Positions 36,675 through 44,809 of a stretch of DNA of 64,000 nucleotides are shown here, one piece after another. The notes beneath the pieces are model-generated. The model did not search any database, was not told the DNA's origin, and saw only the letters and a list, made by a program, of their open reading frames with translations. A program made the translations under genes and the position numbers. Each line of letters begins with the position of its first letter. Positions within the stretch are counted from its first letter, which is position 1. The DNA is from Bradyrhizobium monzae (GTDB lineage: Bacteria; Pseudomonadota; Alphaproteobacteria; Rhizobiales; Xanthobacteraceae), in contig NZ_JAIRDQ010000002.1 of assembly GCF_021458635.1 (NCBI RefSeq), positions 1-64,000 on the forward strand. Reading direction: 5' to 3'.

Positions 36675-38330
36675 CTATTTCTGCCGCGCGCGCAGCTCGT
36701 CGACGAGCACCCGCACGTTCTCCGAATAGTCGATCGGAATCACGACCAGATGCACGCCCCCCGCCTCGAAGGCCGCGTCCAGCGTCGGGCCGAAACTCTC
36801 GATACTCTCGATGCGATGGCCCTTGGCCCCATAAGCCTTGGCGTAGAGCACGAAGTCGGGATTGCCGAAGGTCATGCCGTAATCTGCGAAATGGTCGACG
36901 GCCTGTTTCCAGCGGATCATGCCGTAGGCGTTGTCCTCCAACACCAGCACGACGAGATTGAGCTTGAGGCGGACGGCGGTCTCCATCTCCTGGCTGTTCA
37001 TCATGAAGCCGCCGTCGCCGGCAACCGCGAGCACGCGGCGATCCGGATAGAGCATCGCGGCCATCATCGCCGACGGCAGGCCGGCCCCCATCGTCGCCAG
37101 CGCGTTGTCGAGCAGCAGCGTGTTGGCGACACGGGTACGGTAGTTGCGCGCGAACCAGATCTTGTACATGCCGTTGTCGAGCGCGACGATACCGTTCTCG
37201 GGGATGACCTGGCGGATGTCGTGCACGATACGCTGCGGCGTCGGCGGCCAGCGCGTCTCGGTGGCGCGGTCGGCGATGTGCTTGAGGATCTCCTCGCGCA
37301 GCGGCAGCAGCGCAGCCGCCTGCGGCAGCTTGCCTTCGAGCCGGTCGGCCAGAAGCTCCAGGCTCGGGCCGACGTCGCCGACCACCTCGGCGTCGGGAAA
37401 ATACACCAGTTCGACGCTCGCCGAGGTGTAGCTGACGTGAATCACCTTCGGTCCCGATGGCCCCATGATGAAGGGCGGTTTCTCGATCGGGTCATGGCCG
37501 ATCGCCACGATCAGATCGGCGGCGTCGATGGCATCGTGGACATAGTCGCGCTCGGACAGCGCCGCGGTGCCCATGTAGAGATTGGTGCCGCCGGGAACGG
37601 TGCCCTTGCCCATCTGCGTGGTGAAGAACGGAATGCCGGTCCGCCGCACGAAGCTCGCGATGCCGTGCGTCGAGCGCGGCCGGCTGGTCGCCGCGCCCAT
37701 CATCACCAGCGGACGCTCTGCGGCCAAGATCATCTCGGCGGCGCGGTCGAGCGCGGCGCGATGCGCGACGGGAATCTCGATCGGATGGATCGGGATCACG
37801 GGGGTGGCCGGCACCGCGTCGCCCGCGATGTCTTCGGGCAGCTCGAGATGCACTGGGCCCGGCCGCTCCTCCATCGCGACGCGGAAGGCATCGCGCACCA
37901 CGGTTGGAATCGACGAAGCGCTGACGATCTGCCGCGACAGTTTCGTCAGCGGCTTCATGGTCGCAACCACGTCCACGATCTGGAAGCGCGCCTGCCGGCT
38001 GCTCATGATCGGCTTCTGGCCGGTAATGAGGATCATCGGCATCGCGCCGAGATGTGCGTAAGCCGCGCCGGTCGACAGATTGAGCGCACCGGGGCCAAGC
38101 GTGGAGAGACAGACGCCGGGCTTGCCGGTCAACCGTCCATGCGTGGCTGCCATGAAGGCCGCGGCTTGCTCATGGCGGGTCAGGACCAGCTCGATCCTGG
38201 ATGTGCGCAGCGATTCGACAAGATCGAGGTTTTCCTCGCCGGGCACGCCAAAAATGCGATCGACGCCTTCGTTCTCCAGCGCCGCGACGAACAGGTCCGA
38301 TCCTTTGACCTTGCGTTCGTGCTCGCTCAT
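36675..38330 (-). CDS. Acetolactate-synthase-like ThDP-dependent enzyme
   Basis: 551 residues. The ThDP-activating Glu is E54 (TRHEQAAAFMA). The N-domain reads GSDLFVAALENEGVDRIFGVPGEENL, a central domain follows, and the C-terminal ThDP motif runs from GDGGFMMNSQEMETA to DNAYGMI. Catabolic acetolactate synthases (AlsS) and related enzymes have this plan and length. No ilvN regulatory subunit is adjacent, so a catabolic or side role is more likely than isoleucine-valine synthesis. Neighbours (ClC and repeats) give no pathway context. Confidence 0.88.
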   Translation of the reverse strand: MSEHERKVKGSDLFVAALENEGVDRIFGVPGEENLDLVESLRTSRIELVLTRHEQAAAFMAATHGRLTGKPGVCLSTLGPGALNLSTGAAYAHLGAMPMILITGQKPIMSSRQARFQIVDVVATMKPLTKLSRQIVSASSIPTVVRDAFRVAMEERPGPVHLELPEDIAGDAVPATPVIPIHPIEIPVAHRAALDRAAEMILAAERPLVMMGAATSRPRSTHGIASFVRRTGIPFFTTQMGKGTVPGGTNLYMGTAALSERDYVHDAIDAADLIVAIGHDPIEKPPFIMGPSGPKVIHVSYTSASVELVYFPDAEVVGDVGPSLELLADRLEGKLPQAAALLPLREEILKHIADRATETRWPPTPQRIVHDIRQVIPENGIVALDNGMYKIWFARNYRTRVANTLLLDNALATMGAGLPSAMMAAMLYPDRRVLAVAGDGGFMMNSQEMETAVRLKLNLVVLVLEDNAYGMIRWKQAVDHFADYGMTFGNPDFVLYAKAYGAKGHRIESIESFGPTLDAAFEAGGVHLVVIPIDYSENVRVLVDELRARQK

Positions 38331-38466
38331 GTCCGCCTCCGCTTGCTGTGCTGTGTCCCGTGATCAGGGAACGGAGCACATGGTAGCGGTCTGAGCCACG
38401 TGCACAACTCACAAAGAAGGGCGATCTGTCTTGCGTCGTGCGTTCCTGCATACACGTCGTGGCCTC

Positions 38467-38554
38467 GTAGGATGGGTAGAGCGGAAGCGAAACCCATCAA
38501 CGGTTCTTCCGCGCGGAAACATGATGGGTTTCGCAAGTGCTCTACCCATCCTGC
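38467..38554. repeat. Double inverted repeat of the GTAGGATGGGTAGAGC family
   Basis: Outer arms gtaggatgggtagagc (38467-38482) and gctctacccatcctgc (38539-38554) match at 15 of 16 positions. Inner arms gcgaaacccatc (38487-38498) and gatgggtttcgc (38523-38534) are perfect. A known-looking Bradyrhizobium intergenic family, related in design to the element at 10421-10543. Confidence 0.8.
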
Positions 38555-38599
38555 ACCCCACGGACACAGCTTCGCGCTCTCGCGACGCATCTCGCCCGA

Positions 38600-39185
38600 G
38601 CTTTGCTTTATCGCCTCACCCTCAATTGAAAGAGGGCGCAGGGAAGACCGGGTGCCGGCTGGCACCCGCGGTCCACTGTGCGATGGTTGCGCTACAAGAA
38701 TCTGCACAGCGGCATACAGGTGAAGCCTGAACATCCGGCCTTCCCTGCGCAGTGGTTTGACGGCTTATGTCGTGATCTCCCCGGGGAGCGATGCACTATT
38801 GCCCCCGTCGCCTTGCGGATGACCGATTACGCATGCCCGGTCGGGCCACACGCATCACCACGAGACTTGGCGCACAGGCTCCGGGCGCCAGGACCACACG
38901 ATTTTGCCGTACGCAGATCACACCGGTCGTGCGCGCGACGTTTTCGCTCACGGTTGCCCGCCCTGCAAAACCCTTCGCGCCGATGTGACCCAGGTCCACC
39001 GCCGTCCGGCCCGCGTTCGTGACGATCGCGATACGCCCCTCTTCCTTGGGCCGGGTTGCGCGACACATACGCCGTTTCCGAATTTCGGTAAAGTGGAATA
39101 TTTTTGGCCGCGTGGATTGACCGAGGGTTGGGGTGTTTTGCCCGTCGGGCACCGCGATATCTCGTAGCCCTGTAGCGCGGACGGA
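38600..39185 (-). repeat. Long degenerate Bradyrhizobium repeat, no gene
   Basis: Non-coding stretch that reads, on the minus strand, as a reiterated element I recognise from Bradyrhizobium genomes. It begins gcccgacgggcaaaacaccc (about 39139-39158), then aaaaatattccactttaccg and tgtgtcgcgcaacccggccc, and closes with the hairpin gggtgcc-ggct-ggcaccc (38650-38667). Open frames across it on both strands look like conceptual junk (Arg/Pro-rich). It appears to have interrupted a methyltransferase gene at about 39190. Confidence 0.65.
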
Positions 39186-39189
39186 GGCG

Positions 39190-39257
39190 CCTTGCAGGCG
39201 CGCGATGACGGCGTTGACGCGCGGGTCTTGAATCGGGCTGTGCGACCGATCAGTCAT
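39190..39257 (-). pseudogene. N-terminal remnant of a probable O-methyltransferase
   Basis: ATG 39257 has a good Shine-Dalgarno (aaggga) and opens MTDRSHSPIQDPRVNAVIARLQ, which resembles the start of the rhizobial class I SAM-dependent O-methyltransferases (pattern DPRV-AVL-RL). After about 23 codons the frame runs straight into repeat sequence, and the SAM-binding domain is absent. It begins 31 bp after the PadR stop, so PadR and the methyltransferase were probably an operon. Assignment rests on a short segment. Confidence 0.5.
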
Positions 39258-39288
39258 GTCCAGCTTCCCTTGCGTCATTTGTTCTGCG

Positions 39289-39915
39289 TCACTTGCCGAG
39301 AATTTCCGCGGCCGCGCGATCCAAAATCGCAGCGACGCGGCGTGCTTCGGCGGAGTCGCCGCCTTGCTTGCTGCGCAGCGCGCGCTTGAGACTGTGGCGG
39401 GCGCGGTGCAGCTCGTCGGAGGCATCCGCATCGAGATCGCTGACGCCGGCAAAGGCCTCGCGCACCTCGTCCATGCGGCGTCCGATCCGCGACAGTGCCT
39501 GGAGGATCGCATCAGCGGTCCCACGCTGCTCGGCGAGATGGGCCTCGCCCTGCGGCGTGATGCTGTAGAGTTTTCTGCCGCCATCCTGTGCGACGTTGGC
39601 GTGGCCGACCTCTTCGAGATAGGTCAGCGCCGGATAGATCACGCCGGGGCTCGGCGTATAAAACCCCTCCGACCGATCCTCGATGATCTTGATCAGTTCG
39701 TAGCCATGGGCGGGCTTTTCGGCGAGCAACGCCAGGATCACGAGCTGAAGGTCCTGCGAGGACAGCCGCCGCGCGCCCGGAAACTCGTCGCCGCCACGCC
39801 CGAAAAAGCCATGCCCGCCGCGGCCGAAGCGATGCCGCGCGCCGTGCCGGCCCATGGCGAAGTGGGCGAAGTGCCCAAAGTGGAAGTCTCGGTGGTCGCG
39901 CTGTCTGCCAAACAT
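39289..39915 (-). CDS. PadR family regulator with His-rich N-terminus (YqjI-like)
   Basis: 208 residues from ATG 39915 (Shine-Dalgarno aaggaga). The first 45 residues are His/Phe/Gly/Arg-rich with seven His by residue 35 (FHFGHFAHFAMGRHGARHRF), followed by the winged-helix core LQLVILALLAEKPAHGYELIKIIEDRSEGFYTPSPGVIYPALTYLEE (landmark YTPSPGVIYP). E. coli YqjI, a nickel-responsive repressor, has the same plan of metal-binding tail plus PadR core. A palindrome just upstream suggests autoregulation. The presumed target gene downstream is truncated. Confidence 0.9.
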   Translation of the reverse strand: MFGRQRDHRDFHFGHFAHFAMGRHGARHRFGRGGHGFFGRGGDEFPGARRLSSQDLQLVILALLAEKPAHGYELIKIIEDRSEGFYTPSPGVIYPALTYLEEVGHANVAQDGGRKLYSITPQGEAHLAEQRGTADAILQALSRIGRRMDEVREAFAGVSDLDADASDELHRARHSLKRALRSKQGGDSAEARRVAAILDRAAAEILGK

Positions 39916-39938
39916 CTCTTGTGTCTCCTTCTCAAAAC

Positions 39939-39952
39939 ATATCGTACGATAT
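39939..39952 (-). promoter_or_regulatory. 14-bp palindrome upstream of padR (candidate auto-operator)
   Basis: atatcgt-acgatat is a perfect palindrome 24 bp before the PadR start codon, in an AT-rich stretch that includes TATATC at the expected -10 position with TTGTGT 16 bp upstream. Its half-site ATATCGT recurs in the ClC promoter palindrome (36604-36624), but with different half-site spacing. Confidence 0.6.
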
Positions 39953-40014
39953 AATTTACGATAATCACAACACAAATCACGGATCCGTGATCGGGCCGCG
40001 ACCGGGATTGGCCG

Positions 40015-40566
40015 CTACTCGGCGGCCTCACTGTGGGGGACACCCTGCTCGACCTCGAGCTGGAGAATGTCGTTGAAGCGGTTGAAGGCGCCGCACAGCG
40101 CGATGCGCCAGGTCAGCTCGACGATCTGCGCTTCCGAGAAGTGGGCGCGCAGGCGGGCAAAGATCTCGTCCCGCGTCCTGTTCCAGGTGTTGGTGACGGC
40201 GATCGCGTATTCGACGACGAGCTTGTCGAGCTCATCGAGCTCGGGGTGATCCTTGTAGTCGACGAGCCGCGCGGCGCCCTGCTCCGACACGCCCTGCACC
40301 GCGAGCTTGGGCGCGTGGTGCGAAACGCAATAGTCGCATTGGTTGAGCAGCGACACGGTAACCAGCGCCAGCTCCAGATGACGCTTCGAGATCATGCCTT
40401 CGCTGGCGAGATCGACCAGCAGCGACCACATGTGCTTGAAGATCGGCGCGCGATGCGCCATCACACCGGCCTGGTTCTCGAACGCGCCATAGGTCGTCAT
40501 CTTGTCCCACAGCGGTCGCAGTGCTTCCGGCAGATCGTCCCTGGTCTTGATCGACACGCGCGACAT
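40015..40566 (-). CDS. Carboxymuconolactone decarboxylase / AhpD-like family protein
   Basis: 183 residues from ATG 40566 (an in-frame extension upstream is antisense to the next gene). The redox motif is CDYCVSHHAPK (CxxC-x2-H), preceded by the helix HLELALVTVSLLNQ. The C-terminal SEAQIVELTWRIALCGAFNRFNDIL is typical of the longer alkylhydroperoxidase-like members. Probably a peroxidase- or decarboxylase-fold enzyme with unknown substrate. Divergent from the MmcQ/YjbR gene, 69 bp apart. Confidence 0.88.
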   Translation of the reverse strand: MSRVSIKTRDDLPEALRPLWDKMTTYGAFENQAGVMAHRAPIFKHMWSLLVDLASEGMISKRHLELALVTVSLLNQCDYCVSHHAPKLAVQGVSEQGAARLVDYKDHPELDELDKLVVEYAIAVTNTWNRTRDEIFARLRAHFSEAQIVELTWRIALCGAFNRFNDILQLEVEQGVPHSEAAE

Positions 40567-40635
40567 GGCATTCCATCCTCGGTTGGAACATGCATGCTGC
40601 CACAAAGGTGCGCCGATGTCCGCTATTGCAATCGC

Positions 40636-40980
40636 ATGACTCCCAAGACCTTCGAGATCCGCTGCCTGCGTCTGCCCGCGGCCACTAAGGTGGTACAGTG
40701 GGAAGGCACCTCCGTGTTCAAGGTCGGCGGCAAGATGTTCGCGCTGAGCGGCGGCTTTACCGCAAGCTACATGTTCAAGGTCTCGAACATGGCCTATTCC
40801 ATGCTGATCGAGCACGGCCTGGCGCGGCCGGCCCCTTATCTCGCGCGTGCCAAATGGGTGCAGCTCGTCGGCAACAACGCGCTGCCGGACGCGGAACTGA
40901 CGGCCTATCTCGCGCAGGCCCATGCCCTGATCGTGTCGAAGCTCACGCGGAAATCGCGGAAGGCGCTGGGGCTGGACTAG
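40636..40980 (+). CDS. MmcQ/YjbR family DNA-binding-fold protein
   Basis: 114 residues. The family pattern is F-x5-LP-A--V-WEG-SVFKVGGKMFAL (WEGTSVFKVGGKMFALSG), then a Tyr/Met-rich central part and KWVQLVGNNALPDAELTAYLAQAHALIVSKL at the C-terminus. YjbR has a double-wing fold similar to some DNA-binding domains; its role is unclear. ATG 40636 chosen from family length (about 115). Its stop overlaps the convergent LysR gene by 4 bp. Confidence 0.85.
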   Translation: MTPKTFEIRCLRLPAATKVVQWEGTSVFKVGGKMFALSGGFTASYMFKVSNMAYSMLIEHGLARPAPYLARAKWVQLVGNNALPDAELTAYLAQAHALIVSKLTRKSRKALGLD

Positions 40981-41870
40981 AGCTTCGCCTCGGCAAAGAT
41001 GCGGCCGACCCAGTCCAGGAAGACCCGCAGACGCAAGGTGAGCTGGCGGTTTTGCGGATAGAGCGCCGACAATGGCGTAGGCGACGGCGGGTGGTTCGGC
41101 AGCACCTCGACCAGCGCGCCACTGGCGAGGTCGTCCGCAAAACGATAGCGCGGCGCCTGCACCAGGCCGAAGCCGAGCCGCGCCAGATCCGCCATCGTGT
41201 CCGAATTGTTCACCCGGATCCGGCTCGGCAGCACGATCTCGCGCAAGACACCGTCGACCGAAAACTCCAGCGGCAGCACGTCGCCGGTTCGCGACGAGAT
41301 GAAGCCGACCATCTGGTGGCCGTCGAGTGCATCGGGTGACGCTGGCGTGCCGTGCGCGGCGAGATAGGCCGGGCTCGCCACCGTGACCTCCGCAATCGAG
41401 CCGAGACGGCGCTGGATCATGCCGCTGTCGTCCGGCTGGCCGGAGCGGATGACGCAGTCGACGCCCTCGCGCACGAGATCGACGAGGCGATCGCCCTGCC
41501 CGATCTGCAGCTCGATCAGCGGATGGCGCGCCAGGAATTCCGGCAGCTTTGGCAGAATGAAGGTGCGCGTCAGCAGTGGATGCGCATCGAACCGCAACAG
41601 CCCGCGCGGTTGGGCGTCGCGCATCGCGCTCTCCGCCTCCTCGACCTCCGCCATGATCGCAACGCAGCGGCGATAATATTCCTCTCCATCGAGCGTCGGC
41701 GTCACATGCCGCGTCGTGCGTTCGAGCAGGCGCACACCGAGATGGGCCTCGAGGCCGCGCAGGACTTCGCTTGCGGTGGAGCGCGGCAGACCGAGATCGG
41801 CCGCAGCAGCGGTAAAGCTACGTCTTTCCACAAGGCGGACGAACAGGCGCATGGTCTCGAAGCGGTCCAT
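40977..41870 (-). CDS. LysR family transcriptional regulator
   Basis: 297 residues from ATG 41870 (MDRFETMRLFVRLVERRSFT); another ATG at 41888 is possible. The winged HTH is SFTAAAADLGLPRSTASEVLRGLEAHLGVRLLERTTRHVTPT (landmark TTRHVTPT). The effector domain contains RFDAHPLLTRTFILPKLPEFLARHP. The subgroup resembles CrgA/AaeR-type regulators. It diverges from the MarR-GNAT gene, 138 bp apart, so it may use the shared gap; its own target is not evident. Confidence 0.92.
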   Translation of the reverse strand: MDRFETMRLFVRLVERRSFTAAAADLGLPRSTASEVLRGLEAHLGVRLLERTTRHVTPTLDGEEYYRRCVAIMAEVEEAESAMRDAQPRGLLRFDAHPLLTRTFILPKLPEFLARHPLIELQIGQGDRLVDLVREGVDCVIRSGQPDDSGMIQRRLGSIAEVTVASPAYLAAHGTPASPDALDGHQMVGFISSRTGDVLPLEFSVDGVLREIVLPSRIRVNNSDTMADLARLGFGLVQAPRYRFADDLASGALVEVLPNHPPSPTPLSALYPQNRQLTLRLRVFLDWVGRIFAEAKL

Positions 41871-41973
41871 GGCCCGACTGTTCAACATAGCCGCCAGGTG
41901 ATGGCAAGAGCCGCCGGACGATCGCGCGCGGTGCGGTCGGCCAGTCTCCGCGACAGCGGAAATCCCGAGGCAA

Positions 41974-42008
41974 TTGACTGCAGATTTATATCTGACTAAA
42001 GTCAGATA
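41974..42008 (+). promoter_or_regulatory. Promoter with palindromic operator directly abutting the MarR-GNAT start
   Basis: -35 TTGACT (41974-41979), 17-bp spacer, -10-like TAAAGT (41997-42002), predicted transcription start at about 42009, which is the A of the ATG. A palindrome tatctgac (41989-41996) - taaa - gtcagata (42001-42008) covers the -10. No Shine-Dalgarno can exist between them, so a leaderless mRNA is implied. Autorepression by the encoded MarR domain is likely. Confidence 0.6.
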
Positions 42009-42881
42009 ATGCTCGATCCCGTCTCCCGCGTCCGCCGCTTCAACCGTGCCGTGACCTCCGCCGTCGGCGCGCTCGATCATTCATTCCTCGGGCGCGGCCG
42101 GCCGCTGGGCGCCGCACGCGTACTCAATGCGATCGGACAGGGATGCTCCGACGTCGGCGAGGTCCGCGACTATCTCGGCCTCGATTCCGGGCTGATGAGC
42201 CGGCTGTTGCGCAGCCTGGAAGATGAAGGCTTGATCGAGACACAAGCGCATCAGGACGACGCTCGGCGCCGCGTGGCGAGCCTGACCCGCGCCGGCAAGC
42301 GCGAATTCGCGGCGTACGAAGCGCTGTCGAACACGCAGGCCGAGGGTTTTCTCGCTCGCAATGCGCAGCGCGAGGCGCTGCTCGCGGCGATGGACCTGAT
42401 CGCGTCCGCGCTGACGCGCGACCGTATCGCGCTCGCCGAGACGGATCCGCGCAGCGACGAGGCGCGCTATTGCCTGAGGGAATATTACGCCGAGCTCGGC
42501 CGCCGCTTCAAACAGGGTTTTGACGTCTCACTGTCGCGCGACCCTGATGCCAAGGACATGCGCCGGCCGCGCGGCAGCTTCGTCGTCGCGATGTCGGACA
42601 CGCTCCCGATCGGCTGCGTCGGCCTGAAGGGAACCGACCACGGTTATGCCGAGATCAAGCGGCTGTGGGTCGCGCCCTCCGCGCGCGGATTGGGCCTCGG
42701 CAAGCGCCTGATGGCTGTTGCCGAGAACGCCGCGCGCACGCTCGGCATCGCGCTGCTGCGGCTCGACACCAACAGCGCGCTCCCCGAGGCCGGTCAGCTC
42801 TACCGCAGCACTGGCTGGCGCGAAATCCAGCGCTTCAACGACGACCCCTACCCGGATCTGTTCTTCGAAAAACGGCTGTGA
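42009..42881 (+). CDS. MarR regulator fused to GNAT acetyltransferase
   Basis: 290-residue two-domain protein. Residues about 1-140 form a MarR winged helix (RVLNAIGQGCSDVGEVRDYLGLDSGLMSRLLRSLEDEGLIETQAHQDDARRRVASLTRAGK; landmark DARRRVASLT). Residues about 150-290 form a GNAT domain (IKRLWVAPSARGLGLGKRLMAVAE with the acetyl-CoA loop, then LDTNSALPEAGQLYRSTGW). Such fusions are a recognised bacterial architecture. ATG 42009 is required for the N-terminal dimer helix and lies immediately after an operator-like palindrome. Confidence 0.92.
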   Translation: MLDPVSRVRRFNRAVTSAVGALDHSFLGRGRPLGAARVLNAIGQGCSDVGEVRDYLGLDSGLMSRLLRSLEDEGLIETQAHQDDARRRVASLTRAGKREFAAYEALSNTQAEGFLARNAQREALLAAMDLIASALTRDRIALAETDPRSDEARYCLREYYAELGRRFKQGFDVSLSRDPDAKDMRRPRGSFVVAMSDTLPIGCVGLKGTDHGYAEIKRLWVAPSARGLGLGKRLMAVAENAARTLGIALLRLDTNSALPEAGQLYRSTGWREIQRFNDDPYPDLFFEKRL

Positions 42882-42937
42882 CGAGCGTGCCGATTCCCTC
42901 GCTCCCGCGTTAGGCTCGGAGCCGCGGGAGCATAGCC

Positions 42938-43324
42938 ATGACGCCAGCCGAACTCGCCAATAGCTATCGCGACTACATCGCCTGTCTGAACCGGCAGGAC
43001 TGGCCTGCCCTCGGGCAGTTTGTGCATGATGACGCCATCCACAACGCGCGGCCGCTCGGGCTGGCGGGCTATCGCGCGATGCTGGAGCAGGACTTTCGCG
43101 AGATCCCGGATCTGCGCTTCAACATCGAGCTGCTGATCTCCGAACCGCCGCGTATTGCCGCACGGCTGAAATTCGATTGCGCGCCGGCCGGCACATTCCT
43201 CGGGCTCACCGTGAACGGCCGGCGCGTGTCCTTTTGCGAGAACGTGTTCTACGACTTCCGCGACGAAAAGATTCAACAGGTGTGGTCGGTCATCGACAAG
43301 GCGGCGATCGAGGCGCAGCTCTGA
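42938..43324 (+). CDS. SnoaL/NTF2-like (ester cyclase-type) protein
   Basis: 128 residues with the NTF2-like cone fold: N-terminal helix ELANSYRDYIACLNRQDWPALGQFVHDDAIHN, then YRAMLEQDFREIPDLRFNIELLI, AGTFLGLTVNGRRVSFCENVFYDFRDEKI and QVWSVIDK. SnoaL-like polyketide-cyclase or DUF4440-type members share the W-x-ID-x-A end. Catalytic role uncertain. It follows the MarR-GNAT gene by 56 bp in the same direction, with its own Shine-Dalgarno (gggag). Confidence 0.85.
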   Translation: MTPAELANSYRDYIACLNRQDWPALGQFVHDDAIHNARPLGLAGYRAMLEQDFREIPDLRFNIELLISEPPRIAARLKFDCAPAGTFLGLTVNGRRVSFCENVFYDFRDEKIQQVWSVIDKAAIEAQL

Positions 43325-43342
43325 GGCTGCGCCTCGGTCAGA

Positions 43343-44563
43343 TCACGCCGCCACGGGTGCCGGCTCGGCTCGCGGTTTCGGGAACGGCCGGAACGTCATC
43401 GCCATCAGGAAGGCACCCAAGCCCATCGCCCAGGAGCCGATATAGAGCCAGGCGTAGCTGGAAAACGCATCGTAGATCAGGCCGCCGGCGAGCGGGCCGG
43501 TCGCCATGCCGAGGCTGCCGGCCATCGCGGTGCCGCCGATCACCGTCCCCATCATCTTGAGCGGAAAGTTTTCGCGGACGATCACCGCATAGAGCGGCAT
43601 GGTACCGGCGTAGATAAAGCCGAACACCATCGCCACCATGTAGAAGGTCGTGAGCTCATGGGCGAAGACGTAGGCGAGCGCGCCGAAGGCTTGCGCGAGC
43701 AGGCCCGAGACCAGCACGCGCTTGGCGCCGAGCCGATCGCCCATCAGGCCGAAGGCGATGCGGCCACCGAGACCGGCCAATCCCTCGACGCTGTAGATCG
43801 TCACCGCGGAGATCAGCGGGATGCCGCAGCTCACGGCATAGCTGACGGTGTGGATGATCGGGCCGGAATGGGTAGCACAGCAGAAGAAATTGGTGGCGAG
43901 CAGGATCAGGAATTGCGGCGAGCGCAACGCTTCGCCCACCGACATCTCGGCTTGCGGGCCGTCCCCGCCCACTGCCGCGACCGGCGGATGCGCCAGTGCC
44001 GGCGGACGGCGGACCAGGAGCGACACCGGGATCATGATGACGGCGACGACCAGCGCCACGATCTGCATCGCGGTACGCCAGTCGTGGTTGGAAACCAGCC
44101 AGGCGGCGAGCGGCGCCATCGTCATCGGCGCCACGCCCATGCCGGCCGACACCAGCGAGACCGCGAGGCCGCGATGGGTGTCGAACCAGCCGGTGACGGT
44201 CGCCATCATCGGGGCAAAGATCGCAGCACAGGAGGCGCCGACCAAGAGGCCGAACACGAACTGGAACACGATCAGCGAGGTCGCATGGCTCGCGGCGAAC
44301 AGGCTAAGCGCCAGCACGATCGATCCCGTCAGCACCACCGGCAGCGGACCGAACTTATCCGTCAGCGTGCCCCAGGCCATGCTGGTGAAGGCCATCGCCA
44401 GAAAACCGATCGTCATCGCGCCGGAGATGCCGGTCACCGACCAGCCGGTGTCCTTGGCGATCGGCTGCAAAAACACCGGCAGCGAAAACATGCCGCCGAT
44501 CGCGACGCAGCCAAGCAAGCCGCCGGCGGCGACGATCACCCAGCGATAAGAGGAAGCATTCAT
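43343..44563 (-). CDS. MFS transporter (monocarboxylate/oxalate-formate antiporter-like)
   Basis: 406-residue twelve-helix transporter. Helix 1 is WVIVAAGGLLGCVAIGGMFSLPVFLQPI; loop 2-3 has the motif-A-like WGTLTDKFGP; SAGMGVAPMTMAPLAAWLV lies in helix 5. The second half has GLAGLGGRIAFGLMGDRLGAKRVLV. These resemble the AAHS/OFA-type monocarboxylate exchangers. Substrate unknown. Shine-Dalgarno gggagaca precedes ATG 44563. Its stop is 18 bp from the convergent SnoaL-like gene. Confidence 0.88.
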   Translation of the reverse strand: MNASSYRWVIVAAGGLLGCVAIGGMFSLPVFLQPIAKDTGWSVTGISGAMTIGFLAMAFTSMAWGTLTDKFGPLPVVLTGSIVLALSLFAASHATSLIVFQFVFGLLVGASCAAIFAPMMATVTGWFDTHRGLAVSLVSAGMGVAPMTMAPLAAWLVSNHDWRTAMQIVALVVAVIMIPVSLLVRRPPALAHPPVAAVGGDGPQAEMSVGEALRSPQFLILLATNFFCCATHSGPIIHTVSYAVSCGIPLISAVTIYSVEGLAGLGGRIAFGLMGDRLGAKRVLVSGLLAQAFGALAYVFAHELTTFYMVAMVFGFIYAGTMPLYAVIVRENFPLKMMGTVIGGTAMAGSLGMATGPLAGGLIYDAFSSYAWLYIGSWAMGLGAFLMAMTFRPFPKPRAEPAPVAA

Positions 44564-44809
44564 TGTTGTCTCCCGTCAGGTCTGTCTGGGTGGAAGACGA
44601 ATGGGAACCGGGCAGGCCGACAGCTTAGCGCAAATTTTTACGGCGGTGACCACCAACAAAGGGGCGAAAACAACCCCATGCACAGTAGCCGGCCGCTGCG
44701 GGATCAATGACTTACTCTGCCGGTGATTGTCACTCACGATGTCACACCGCGATTTGACACGTCGGGCAAAACACCGGCATGATGTCATCATCCCGCACAC
44801 AGCATCGCA

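Noticed and set aside
36399..38363. 654-codon plus-strand open frame
   Set aside because: Antisense to the acetolactate-synthase-like gene, with His/Arg/Asp-rich composition and no motif. Typical shadow in high-GC DNA.
38327..39584. Several overlapping open frames on both strands (e.g. 38327-38734, 38796-39584)
   Set aside because: They lie in repeat sequence, share no domain, and their Arg/Pro-rich products recur in the genus as repeat-derived artefacts.
36601..39952. PadR as the repressor of the ClC operon
   Set aside because: The half-site ATATCGT is shared, but arms are directly joined at padR and separated by 3 bp at the ClC promoter. A dimer would not normally tolerate that, so it is left as an idea only.
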